Assembly: GCA_963729935.1 (NCBI GenBank)
Contig: CAVSPW010000004.1
Span: 434,001 to 498,000 of the forward strand
DNA from: CAIKMD01 sp963729935
Lineage (GTDB): Bacteria > Pseudomonadota > Alphaproteobacteria > ATCC43930 > CGMCC-115725
Length of the DNA: 64,000 nt
Direction of reading: 5' to 3'
Every line of letters begins with the position of its first letter. Positions within the stretch are counted from its first letter, which is position 1. The position numbers and the translations under genes were made by a program. The notes under the pieces were generated by a model. The model was given only the letters and a program-made list of their open reading frames with translations, searched no databases and had not been told where the DNA came from. This document shows positions 47,532-55,510 of the stretch, piece by piece.

Positions 47532-48770
47532 ATGAGCGACGTCAGTGGTCTCGGCTCGAGCGGCAATAATTGGTATGCCGACCGCATCCAGCAGTTTCAG
47601 CAGAATCTGTTCAACAAGATCGACACCAATAGCGACGGCGCGATTACGCAGAGCGAGCTCGAAAGCGCCGTAACCGGGGCGGGCGGCACGACCCAATCCG
47701 CCGACTCGCTCTATGCGCTGCTCGATCCCAACTACACGGGAAGCGTGTCGGAGCAGCAATTCGCCCAGAACCTGCCCGCTCCCCCCTTCAGCGCCCAGAT
47801 GGGCGCGCAATTGATCGCCGACCAGGCGCAGCAATCCGCGAGCGCCAATACGAGCACGTCCGGGAGCGCCTTCGCACAGAATCTTTTCTCGCAGATCGAC
47901 GCGAATGGCAACGGGTCGATCTCGCAGAGCGAACTCGAAAACGCCGTCACCGCGGCAGGCGGCACCACCCAGGCGGCCGATGCGCTCTACGCGAAACTCG
48001 ATCCCACCAACACCGGAAGCGTCTCCGAGCAACAATTCTCACAAAGCCTGTCCCAGGTGATGGGGCATCACCATCACCATCATCACGCACAAGCCGATCA
48101 GGACGGCGACGCGGGAGACGCGAGCAATGGCTCAAGCGCGCAGGACGCACTCGCCGCCCTGTTCAACGGCGCGTCAGGCGGCGCCAATGCAGGACAGGTT
48201 GCGCAGGATTTGTTCTCGCAGATCGATACGAATAGCGATGGATCGATTACCCAGAGCGAGCTTCAAAATGCCGTGACGGCCGGCGGCGGCACAGCGGCGG
48301 CGGCCGACGCGCTCTATGCCCAACTCGATCCGACGAATAGCGGGAGCGTGTCGGAAACGGCCTTTGCGCAGGCGCTTCAGCCGCCCTCGACGACCGGCAA
48401 TACCGCGCAAGACGCTTTGCTCGCGCTCGTCAACCGCACGAATTCAAGCGCGGCGGCCTCTCCGACGACGACGAGCGCGTCGGCCGGAACCACGGCGCAA
48501 GACGCCTTATGGAGCCTCATCGATGGCGCCAACGGCACCACGGCCGCGGGAGCCCAGAGCGGCGGCACATCGGCGCAAGACGCGCTCGCAGCGCTTTTGC
48601 AGGCCAATCCGGGCACCTGGCCCAATGGCTGGGGAAGCGTCGATCCGCAATCGGCAAGCGGCAATGATCTCTCCTCGATGGTGTCGCTCTTCGACACGCT
48701 TGGCCAATCCAATCAAACGAGCCAGCAACTTCTCTCCAGCCTCTTCACCGCAATCAATGGCGGTGGCTGA
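47532..48770 (+). CDS. EF-hand repeat protein with a natural His7 run
   Basis: 412 aa, no signal peptide or membrane helix. It contains three tandem units, each with a canonical EF-loop (DTNSDGAITQSE at 31-42, DANGNGSISQSE at 123-134, DTNSDGSITQSE at 232-243) and a degenerate partner loop (65-76, 157-168, 266-277). Seven consecutive His occur at 179-185, encoded by mixed CAT/CAC codons. Residues 200-360 hold four copies of a TAQDAL/SAQDAL motif in Ser/Thr/Ala/Gly-rich linkers. It probably binds calcium. Its place after fliP and the low-complexity, signal-less composition suggest an exported or surface-associated flagellar-locus protein. Function is otherwise unknown. Confidence 0.85.
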   Translation: MSDVSGLGSSGNNWYADRIQQFQQNLFNKIDTNSDGAITQSELESAVTGAGGTTQSADSLYALLDPNYTGSVSEQQFAQNLPAPPFSAQMGAQLIADQAQQSASANTSTSGSAFAQNLFSQIDANGNGSISQSELENAVTAAGGTTQAADALYAKLDPTNTGSVSEQQFSQSLSQVMGHHHHHHHAQADQDGDAGDASNGSSAQDALAALFNGASGGANAGQVAQDLFSQIDTNSDGSITQSELQNAVTAGGGTAAAADALYAQLDPTNSGSVSETAFAQALQPPSTTGNTAQDALLALVNRTNSSAAASPTTTSASAGTTAQDALWSLIDGANGTTAAGAQSGGTSAQDALAALLQANPGTWPNGWGSVDPQSASGNDLSSMVSLFDTLGQSNQTSQQLLSSLFTAINGGG

Positions 48771-48822
48771 TTAAAGCAATGATCGGCGATGACCGTGATC
48801 AAGCGATGACCGGAATTTGTCC

Positions 48823-49416
48823 ATGAACCGGTTTCTGATCCGCTACGGGCTGCTCGGGACGCTTTCCGCCATCGCGCTGTCTTCGTTGCCGGCCCGCGCG
48901 GATTTCTACCGGCTCGATGGCCGCTTCCAGTGTCTCGACGGCGCCGATTCGAGCTGCGGCGGGCCTGGCCGCGCCGAATTGCATCCGCCGCTCCCGCCCA
49001 AGCCAAAATCCAATGACGTGCCCCCGGGCCTCGATTTGGATGCCGATTTGGCCGGTCAACCGCAGTCCGCGCGGAACGATGTGGGGCCCCAGCACGAATC
49101 CGGCCCGAGCGACCCCGTGCTCGCGATTGCGGCCAAGATCAAGACCGATCGCGTCTCGGCCGCCGATGTCCAGCTCTTGCGCAGTCTCTCCCGCAACGGC
49201 AATGCGCGCGCGACCGAATTGCTGGCCTGGTGCGACTACAAGGGAGTCGGCGCACCGCGCGATTCCGTGGCGGCCTATGTGCTTTATGGCATCGCCGCCC
49301 TGGCCGGAATGCCGCATGCACGCGCCAATCAGGCGGTGATTTACGAATACGCCCTCTCCTCCGATCAACGCCAGCGGGTTCTCGATATCGAGAACGAAGT
49401 TCGGCCGAACCGCTGA
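48823..49416 (+). CDS. secreted Sel1-like repeat protein
   Basis: 197 aa. Signal peptide at residues 1-26 (GLLGTLSAIALSSLPARADF), a Pro-rich linker with a short Cys-containing loop (FQCLDGADSSCGG), then one or two Sel1-like repeats in the C-terminal half (NARATELLAWCDYKGVGAPR, AAYVLYGIAALAGMPHARAN). It is probably a periplasmic interaction protein. ATG 48823 starts the signal peptide. It directly follows the EF-hand protein and may be co-transcribed with it. Confidence 0.7.
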   Translation: MNRFLIRYGLLGTLSAIALSSLPARADFYRLDGRFQCLDGADSSCGGPGRAELHPPLPPKPKSNDVPPGLDLDADLAGQPQSARNDVGPQHESGPSDPVLAIAAKIKTDRVSAADVQLLRSLSRNGNARATELLAWCDYKGVGAPRDSVAAYVLYGIAALAGMPHARANQAVIYEYALSSDQRQRVLDIENEVRPNR

Positions 49417-49502
49417 AAGCCGGCGCTCCCGTCCCACGGGCGGTTCTTCCTCCAATCGACGGGCGAAGCCTGTTCTGATACCCTTCGCTCGGGAGGACAC
49501 CG

Positions 49503-51815
49503 GTGACCCGAAAGTCCGTCTACAACCATTCGCATTGGGGCGCGTTCCTCGCCGAGGTCGAGAACGGACGCATTCTCGGCATCCGCCCGTTCGAGCGCGA
49601 CGCCGATCCTTCGCCTTTGCTCGACAATATCCCCGCGAGCGTGCATTCGAGCGCGCGGGTCGCGCAGCCTGCGGTGCGCGAAGGTTGGCTCCGGCGCGGT
49701 CGCGGCGCGGGTGGGGGCCGCGGCTCCGAGCGCTTCGTGCCGGTTTCCTGGTCCGACGCACTCGATCTCGTCGCGTCTGAACTCGCCCGGGTCAAGCGCG
49801 AGCACGGACCCGGCGCGATCATGGGCGGATCGCAGGGTTGGTCCTCGGCGGGGCTCTTTCATGGCGCGCGCGGCCAGTTGCGACGGTTTCTCGCCGCTTT
49901 CGGCGGCTTCGTCGATCAGACGAGCAATTACAGCTTCGGCACGGCGCTCACCTTCTTGCCGCATGTGCTGGGCTCGGCCCAGGCGGTCACCGGGCCGCTC
50001 ACCTCCTGGTCCTCGGTCGCGCGCCATGCGCGGTTGGTCGTTCTGTTCGGCGGCGCCAATCCCAAGAATACGCAAGTCTCGCTTGGCGGCACCGGCACCC
50101 ATGCGATCAAAGGCTGGATGAAGGAGTTGGCGCGCCAAGGCGTCGCGGTCGTCAATGTCAGCCCGATCCGCGATGACGGGCCTGGCGAGGCCGCGCCCGA
50201 ATGGCTGGCGATCCGGCCCAATACCGACACCGCGTTGCTGCTCGCCTTGACGCATACGCTGCTGGCCGAAGGCCTGCACGATGCGGCGTTTCTCGCCACG
50301 CACTGCGTCGGCGTCGCGGAGGTACGGGCCTACCTCCTGGGCGAGACCGACGGGCGTCCGAAGGATGCGGAATGGGCGGCTTCGATTACCGACATACCGG
50401 CCGAGACGATCCGCTCTTTGGCGCGGCGCATGGCGTCGATGCGCACGATGCTTTCCTGCTCATGGTCTCTCCAACGCGCCGATCACGGCGAGCAGCCCTA
50501 TTGGGCGCTCATCCTGCTGGCGTCGGCGCTCGGCCAGATCGGCCTGCCCGGCGGCGGATTCGGCTTTGGTTACGGCTCTTCCGCCAATATCGCGGAACCG
50601 CCGCTCTCCTTTCCGCCGCCGATGATGGAGGGCCTGGCCAACCTCGCAAAGCTCGCGATCCCGGCGGCGCGTATCGCCGATTGCTTGCTCGATCCGGGCG
50701 GGATCTATCACTACAACGGCAAGGAGCAGACCTATCCCGATATCCGCCTGGTCTACTGGGCTGGCGGCAATCCTTTCCACCATCATCAGGATTTGAACCG
50801 GCTGCGCCGCGCCTGGCAGCGTCCCGAGACGATCATCGTCCACGAGCCATGGTGGACCGCAACGGCACGCTTTGCCGATCTCGTGCTGCCGGCCACCACG
50901 TCGCTCGAACGCAACGATATTGGCGCCGGCGGCCGCGACAGTTACGTCATCGCGATGCACAAGGCGATCGAGCCGGTCGGCCAGGCGCGCGACGATTTCG
51001 TCATTCTCGCGGACCTCGCCCGGCGCCTCGGCTGTGAGGCCGCTTACACCGAAGGGCGCGACGAGATGGGCTGGTTGCGTCATCTCTACGCCCGGTTTCG
51101 CGAGGGCGCCCGCACCAATGATCCGCTGCCCGATTTCGATGAGTTTTGGGAGAAGGGCTGGCTCGAAATTCCGCGTCGCAGCGACGAGTTCGTGCTCTTC
51201 CGCGATTTCCGCGACGACCCCCTGGCGCATCCCTTGGCGACGCCTTCCGGCAAGATCGAGCTCTATTCCTCGCGCATCGCGGGCTTCGGCTATGCGGATT
51301 GCCCGCCGCATCCCGCCTGGATCGAGCCTGCGGAATGGCTGGGCGCAGCGGCTGCGCGATGCTATCCGCTCCATCTGGTCTCGAGCCAGCCGCGCTTTCG
51401 GCTGCACAGTCAAATGGATGTCGGGCCCGTGAGCGCGCAGGGCAAGGTGGCGGGCCGCGAAGCGGTCGCGATCAATCCCGCCGATGCCGCGCCGCGCGCG
51501 ATCAAGGACGGCGATGTCGTCCGCATCCGCAACGCACGCGGGGCCTGCTTAGCGGGCGCTGTCTTGACCGACGAGGTGCGTCCCGGCGTGATCCGGCTTT
51601 CCTGCGGCGCCTGGTTCGATCCCGAGAATGAATCGTCCGATGCGACCTGCTTGCACGGCAATCCGAATGTCCTGACCTATGACCGCGGCACCTCGAAGCT
51701 CGGTCAGGGCCCGAGCTCGGCGACGGCGCTGGTCGAGGTCGAGCGGGTCGATGGCGCGGCGCCGCCGGTGCGCGCCTTCGTGCCGCCGGATTTTGCTGAA
51801 ACAGAAATCTCGTAA
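49503..51815 (+). CDS. molybdopterin-dependent oxidoreductase, BisC/TorA/DMSO reductase type
   Basis: 770 aa. It belongs to the Ser-ligated DMSO reductase family that lacks the N-terminal Fe-S cluster: GGSQGWSSAGLFHGARGQLR carries the probable Mo ligand Ser115. LGQIGLPGGGFGFGYGS, YHYNGKEQTYPDIRLVYWAG and RFADLVLPATTSLERNDIG fit biotin sulfoxide, TMAO or S/N-oxide reductases. There is no Tat signal, so it is likely cytoplasmic and BisC-like. GTG 49503 follows GGGAGGACACC. No partner cytochrome gene is adjacent. Confidence 0.9.
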   Translation: MTRKSVYNHSHWGAFLAEVENGRILGIRPFERDADPSPLLDNIPASVHSSARVAQPAVREGWLRRGRGAGGGRGSERFVPVSWSDALDLVASELARVKREHGPGAIMGGSQGWSSAGLFHGARGQLRRFLAAFGGFVDQTSNYSFGTALTFLPHVLGSAQAVTGPLTSWSSVARHARLVVLFGGANPKNTQVSLGGTGTHAIKGWMKELARQGVAVVNVSPIRDDGPGEAAPEWLAIRPNTDTALLLALTHTLLAEGLHDAAFLATHCVGVAEVRAYLLGETDGRPKDAEWAASITDIPAETIRSLARRMASMRTMLSCSWSLQRADHGEQPYWALILLASALGQIGLPGGGFGFGYGSSANIAEPPLSFPPPMMEGLANLAKLAIPAARIADCLLDPGGIYHYNGKEQTYPDIRLVYWAGGNPFHHHQDLNRLRRAWQRPETIIVHEPWWTATARFADLVLPATTSLERNDIGAGGRDSYVIAMHKAIEPVGQARDDFVILADLARRLGCEAAYTEGRDEMGWLRHLYARFREGARTNDPLPDFDEFWEKGWLEIPRRSDEFVLFRDFRDDPLAHPLATPSGKIELYSSRIAGFGYADCPPHPAWIEPAEWLGAAAARCYPLHLVSSQPRFRLHSQMDVGPVSAQGKVAGREAVAINPADAAPRAIKDGDVVRIRNARGACLAGAVLTDEVRPGVIRLSCGAWFDPENESSDATCLHGNPNVLTYDRGTSKLGQGPSSATALVEVERVDGAAPPVRAFVPPDFAETEIS

Positions 51816-51884
51816 TCTCCTGGAAACGCCGCACGACGGCACATTCGAGAATTCCCAAGTCACAGATTGACCGCGAGGCGCGTT

Positions 51885-52541
51885 ATGGCCCCAGATGAAC
51901 ACGACCACCCACATCACGCCAAGCATGATCACGACCACGATCCCGGTTCCGAGTTGTCGGAGATGCAGCTGCGCGTCCGCGCGCTCGAAACCGTCCTGAC
52001 CGAGAAGGGCTATATCGATCCGGCGGCGATCGATCGCATCGTCGAGGCCTATGAAACCAGGATCGGGCCCCATATCGGTGCGCGCATCGTCGCCAAGGCG
52101 TGGAGCGATCCCGCCTTCAAGGAGAGCCTGATCGCCGACGCCACCGCGGCGGTGAACGCGTCGGGCACGCTCGGTCCTGTCGGCGAGCACTTGATCGCGG
52201 TCGAGAATACCGCGCGCCGGCATAACATCGTCGTCTGCACCCTTTGCTCCTGTTATCCGTGGGAGGTCTTGGGCCTCCCGCCGGTCTGGTACAAATCGGC
52301 GGCCTATCGTTCGCGCGTGGTCATCGATCCGCGCGGCGTGTTGCAGGATTTCGGCATAGCGCTTCCGACCGAAACCGAACTCCGCGTCTGGGATTCGACC
52401 GCCGAGACGCGCTTCCTCGTCCTGCCGCTGCGCCCCGCCGGCACCTCGGGATGGACCGAAGAGCAACTTGCCGCGCTGGTCACGCGTGACAGCATGGTCG
52501 GCACGGGCATGGCGAAGCCGGCGCATGAGGCCGGCCGATGA
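51885..52541 (+). CDS. nthA: nitrile hydratase alpha subunit, cobalt type
   Basis: 218 aa. The metal-binding claw VCTLCSC is at residues 117-123. Thr in the second position marks the cobalt class (iron class has CSLCSC). Cys121 and Cys123 are the residues normally oxidised. It hydrates nitriles to amides together with the beta subunit. The first 20 residues are unusually rich in His and Asp (EHDHPHHAKHDHDHD), possibly aiding metal loading. ATG 51885 has GAGG 8 bases before it. TTG 51867 is an alternative. The stop overlaps the beta start as ATGA. Confidence 0.93.
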   Translation: MAPDEHDHPHHAKHDHDHDPGSELSEMQLRVRALETVLTEKGYIDPAAIDRIVEAYETRIGPHIGARIVAKAWSDPAFKESLIADATAAVNASGTLGPVGEHLIAVENTARRHNIVVCTLCSCYPWEVLGLPPVWYKSAAYRSRVVIDPRGVLQDFGIALPTETELRVWDSTAETRFLVLPLRPAGTSGWTEEQLAALVTRDSMVGTGMAKPAHEAGR

Positions 52542-53194
52542 ACGGCGTTCACGACATGGGCGGCATGCAGGGTTTCGGGCCGGTGCGCCCGGAAGCCGAC
52601 GAACCGGTGTTCCATGCGCGCTGGGAAGGCCGCGTCCTCGGGATGCAGCGCGCCATGGGTTATGTCGGCCTGTGGAACATCGATATGTCGCGTTTCTCGC
52701 TCGAGCAGCTGCCGCCGCAGATTTATTTGGGTGTCACCTACTACGAGAAATGGGAACGCGGTTTGGAAAGTCGCTTGCTCGAGCACGGGCTCGTCGGCGC
52801 CGATGAGATCGCCGCCGGCCATTCGCTTCATCCGGGCAAGGCATTGAAGCGCAAGCTCGGCGTGGGTGATGTCGACAAGAACCTGACGCGCGGCTCCTAT
52901 GCCCGCCCGGCTTCGGCACCCGCGCGGTTTGCGCCAGGAGCCGCCGTGCGCACGCGGAACATCAATCCGCTCTCGCATACGAGGCTGCCGCGCTATGCGC
53001 GCGGCAAGCTCGGTATCGTCGAGGCCGTGCGCGGCTGCCACGTCTTTCCGGATGCGGTCGTCGCGGGCGAAGGCGAGAACCCGCAATGGCTCTACACCGT
53101 CGTCTTCAGCGGCCGCGAATTATGGGGCGACGACACGGACCCGGCACTCAAAGTCTCGATCGAGGCGTTCGAACCTTATCTGGAAAAGCCGTGA
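52538..53194 (+). CDS. nthB: nitrile hydratase beta subunit
   Basis: 218 aa. The start MNGVHDMGGMQGFGPV is the hallmark of this subunit, and TRLPRYARGKLGIVEAVRGC plus VFPDAVVAGEGENPQWLYTV the usual C-terminal half. It supports the active-site fold of the alpha subunit. Its start overlaps the alpha stop by 4 bases and its stop overlaps the accessory gene as GTGA, so all three are translationally coupled. Confidence 0.94.
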   Translation: MNGVHDMGGMQGFGPVRPEADEPVFHARWEGRVLGMQRAMGYVGLWNIDMSRFSLEQLPPQIYLGVTYYEKWERGLESRLLEHGLVGADEIAAGHSLHPGKALKRKLGVGDVDKNLTRGSYARPASAPARFAPGAAVRTRNINPLSHTRLPRYARGKLGIVEAVRGCHVFPDAVVAGEGENPQWLYTVVFSGRELWGDDTDPALKVSIEAFEPYLEKP

Positions 53195-53586
53195 GCGTGC
53201 CGCGCCCTGGGCCTTCCGATCCGGGCGTTGCCGCGCTGCCGAGCCTGCCGCGCGACGGCGATGGCCCGGTCTTTCGCGAGCCCTGGGAGGCGCAGGCTTT
53301 TGCTATGGCCGTGGCGCTGCACGAACGCGGCGTCTTTACCTGGAAGGAATGGGCGGCGGCGCTCGGCGATGAAATCAAGCGCGCCCAGGCCGAGGGCGAT
53401 CCCGACACGGGCGAGACTTATTATCGGCATTGGCTGCGGACCCTTGAACGCATCGTCGCTGAAAAAGGCCTCGCCAAGCCGGGAACCCTGGTGTCGCTGC
53501 GTGCGGCGTGGGATCGTGCCGCCAAGGCGACGCCGCACGGAACACCCATCGTGCTGAAGCGCGAAGATATGTCTTCCCTTGATTGA
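53191..53586 (+). CDS. nitrile hydratase accessory protein
   Basis: 131 aa from GTG 53191. Similar in length and pattern to the NHase activator of cobalt-type enzymes: LPRDGDGPVFREPWEAQAFA, MAVALHERGVFTWKEWAAAL, and ETYYRHWLRTLERIVAEKGL. It resembles the beta-subunit N-terminal region and helps insert cobalt and assemble the alpha subunit by self-subunit swapping. A GTG two codons later is an alternative start. A 13-base tandem repeat spans its stop. Confidence 0.87.
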   Translation: MSVPRPGPSDPGVAALPSLPRDGDGPVFREPWEAQAFAMAVALHERGVFTWKEWAAALGDEIKRAQAEGDPDTGETYYRHWLRTLERIVAEKGLAKPGTLVSLRAAWDRAAKATPHGTPIVLKREDMSSLD

Positions 53587-53705
53587 GGCCGGCGATTGAG
53601 GCCGGCGCGACGCTCAGCCCATCCGCCTGTACACAGCCTCCGGAAACCCATTGCCATATGGCCGCCAGAGGCCGAACATAGGTCAAGAGAAATGCGGAGG
53701 GAGCC

Positions 53706-54560
53706 ATGGAAACGCAATTGAAGACCCGCCCGGTCGACAAATACGTGACGGTCGACGGGCTGAAGCTGCGCTACATCGAGGAGGGCGCGGGGCCGCCTGT
53801 CCTTCTCATGCATGGCGCGTCGCTTGGTTCCTCGGCCGATGTCTTCATCCGCAGCCTCGGACCGCTGGCCGCGGCGGGGTTTCGCGCCATCGCCTTCGAT
53901 TTTCCGGGCTATGGGCTGAGCGAGGTCGGCAAGGACCTCTCCCTCGCTTATCAGCGCGATTCGGTACCGAAATTCATTGACGCGCTGGGACTCGATCGCG
54001 TCGCGTTGATTGCGCATTCACGCTCGGGCTCGATCGCGGTTGAGCTCGCGTTGAAGGATCCGAGCCGTTACACCCATCTCATGGTGCTCGGCACCGGGAC
54101 TCTGCTGCCGCCCTTGCCCGAAGACGTCGAGGGCCGCTACGCCCAGGTAGCGCAGCGCGTCGATCGCCAGATGGCCGTCACTCCGCCGACGCTCGAAGAC
54201 ACGAAGAAGCTGATGCAGGCCGACCTCTATCACACCGAGCTGATCACGCCTGACGAACTCGCGCTGCGGCACAGCCGCAGCATCGGCACGGCGTTCGAGA
54301 TCTTCACCGCCCGGGCGAATGCGCCTGAAGGCGGCGCCGGCGGCTCGCCGATCTGGCAGCGCATGCTCGCGCTCAAAATCCCGCTCTTGCTGATCTATGG
54401 GCGAAACGACCGAGCGCATGCCGCCGATCGGGCCGAGTTCTTCAAGAAGATGCAGCCGGAGCTCGACCTGCGTATCGTGGACAATTGCAAGCACATGGTG
54501 CCGTGGGACGCGGCCGATGAGGTCATGCGGTTGGCGGTCCCCTTCCTCAAGCGCCGATGA
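53706..54560 (+). CDS. alpha/beta hydrolase
   Basis: 284 aa. It carries the oxyanion motif LLMHGASLGSS and the nucleophile elbow AHSRSGS with Ser105 (Ser in place of the usual last Gly). The acid is Asp in LLIYGRNDRAHA and the catalytic His is in VDNCKHMVPWD. It resembles meta-cleavage-product hydrolases and related carboxylesterases. GGAGGGAGCC precedes ATG 53706. It lies 120 bases after the nitrile hydratase genes and may act in the same catabolic pathway, but no amidase is seen. Confidence 0.88.
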   Translation: METQLKTRPVDKYVTVDGLKLRYIEEGAGPPVLLMHGASLGSSADVFIRSLGPLAAAGFRAIAFDFPGYGLSEVGKDLSLAYQRDSVPKFIDALGLDRVALIAHSRSGSIAVELALKDPSRYTHLMVLGTGTLLPPLPEDVEGRYAQVAQRVDRQMAVTPPTLEDTKKLMQADLYHTELITPDELALRHSRSIGTAFEIFTARANAPEGGAGGSPIWQRMLALKIPLLLIYGRNDRAHAADRAEFFKKMQPELDLRIVDNCKHMVPWDAADEVMRLAVPFLKRR

Positions 54561-54566
54561 TTCAGG

Positions 54567-54592
54567 GCCCGCGATCGGCATCGATCGCGGGC
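54567..54592. terminator. hairpin between convergent hydrolase and cytochrome b561 genes
   Basis: A perfect 10-bp stem GCCCGCGATC/GATCGCGGGC with a 6-base loop lies between the two convergent stops. It has no T run on either strand, so it is at best a bidirectional barrier. Confidence 0.5.
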
Positions 54593-54599
54593 TGCTCGC

Positions 54600-55145
54600 C
54601 TAGCCGCCGGGCAGCATTCGCTGCAAGACGCGGTCGCGGAGAACGACGCGGTGATAGAGCGCGGCCAAAACGTGGAGGCCGATGATGGCGAGCAGGCACC
54701 AACTCAAAAAGATGTGAATGTCGCCGGCTTGCAACCCGATCCGCGAGCCGACCGGCATGATCGGAGGCAAAGGCACCACCCCGAGCAGCGCGATGGGGAA
54801 GCCGCGTGCCGAAGCATTGGCCCAGCCCAGACCCAGCAGGACGACGAGGCCGAGATAGAGGAGCCAATGCGTCGCGTGCGCGAGGAACACCTGCCACGGT
54901 GGTAGATTCTTTGTCTCGAGCGGCACCGGATTCATCGCGCGCCAGATCAACCGGAGCAGCACCACGGCGATGATCGCCGCGCCGACGCCCAGATGCCAAG
55001 CGATCAGCCCTTCCGCTTTCGTGTCACGATGCACGTCCGGCATCGTCCAACCCAACGCATATTGCGCGGCGAGTAGCGCAAAGATCAGCCAATGAAGTGT
55101 CTTGCCGACTGGACCATAGCCGGTCGCCGTTCCGTCTTGCGACAT
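54600..55145 (-). CDS. cytochrome b561 family protein
   Basis: 181 aa, four membrane helices with the two pairs of haem-ligand His: KTLHWLIFALLAAQYALGW and LIAWHLGVGAAIIAVVLLRL in the first half, THWLLYLGLVVLLGLGW and IHIFLSWCLLAIIGLHVLAA in the second. It oxidises ubiquinol or passes electrons to superoxide or a periplasmic partner (CybB-like). It is convergent with the hydrolase gene. Confidence 0.9.
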   Translation of the reverse strand: MSQDGTATGYGPVGKTLHWLIFALLAAQYALGWTMPDVHRDTKAEGLIAWHLGVGAAIIAVVLLRLIWRAMNPVPLETKNLPPWQVFLAHATHWLLYLGLVVLLGLGWANASARGFPIALLGVVPLPPIMPVGSRIGLQAGDIHIFLSWCLLAIIGLHVLAALYHRVVLRDRVLQRMLPGG

Positions 55146-55179
55146 GTGGATCGTCTCGCTTGTTGAACCCTGGGCTCGA

Positions 55180-55446
55180 TCAAAAACTCTTTGCCAGCAT
55201 CAGCTTGGGCATGAGGCCGTCCGAGGCCGAGGTGAAGCCATGGCCGATTCCGGCCTCGACATCGACCGGTTCGCCGGCATGGTTCACGACGGCGAAGAGC
55301 GATTGAAGCTGCCGGTTGAGGCCGCTCAAATCGCGGCGATGATCATAATCGACGTCACGCTCGAGCGCCAAGGCCCCGCGGGCTGAAAAATGATCATCGA
55401 GGCGCGCCGCGGGCGCGAAGATGGGCGCGCCCAGGATATTCGCCAT
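55180..55446 (-). pseudogene. C-terminal fragment of a putative beta-barrel outer-membrane protein
   Basis: 88 aa. From residue 15 the sequence alternates in beta-strand fashion (LDDHFSARGALALERDVDYD, SGLNRQLQSLFAVVNHAGEP, GIGHGFTSASDGLMPKLM) and ends in Phe (LMLAKSF), like the C-terminal strands of outer-membrane barrels. There is no signal peptide and only 64 bases separate it from the next gene, so the N-terminal part is missing. I read it as a remnant. An independent small protein is less likely. Confidence 0.4.
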
Positions 55447-55510
55447 GTCATGCCTGCCGCCGCTTCGCCACCATTCCGCCCGGACGGAGCAAAACGAGCA
55501 AACAAGGGCG

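Noticed and set aside
48066..48087. His7 run as a cloning tag
   Set aside because: It lies inside a natural protein with mixed His codons and native flanks, not at a terminus with vector sequence.
53581..53606. Two tandem copies of GATTGAGGCCGGC at the end of the nitrile hydratase accessory gene
   Set aside because: A small local duplication over the stop codon with no sign of a regulatory or mobile role.
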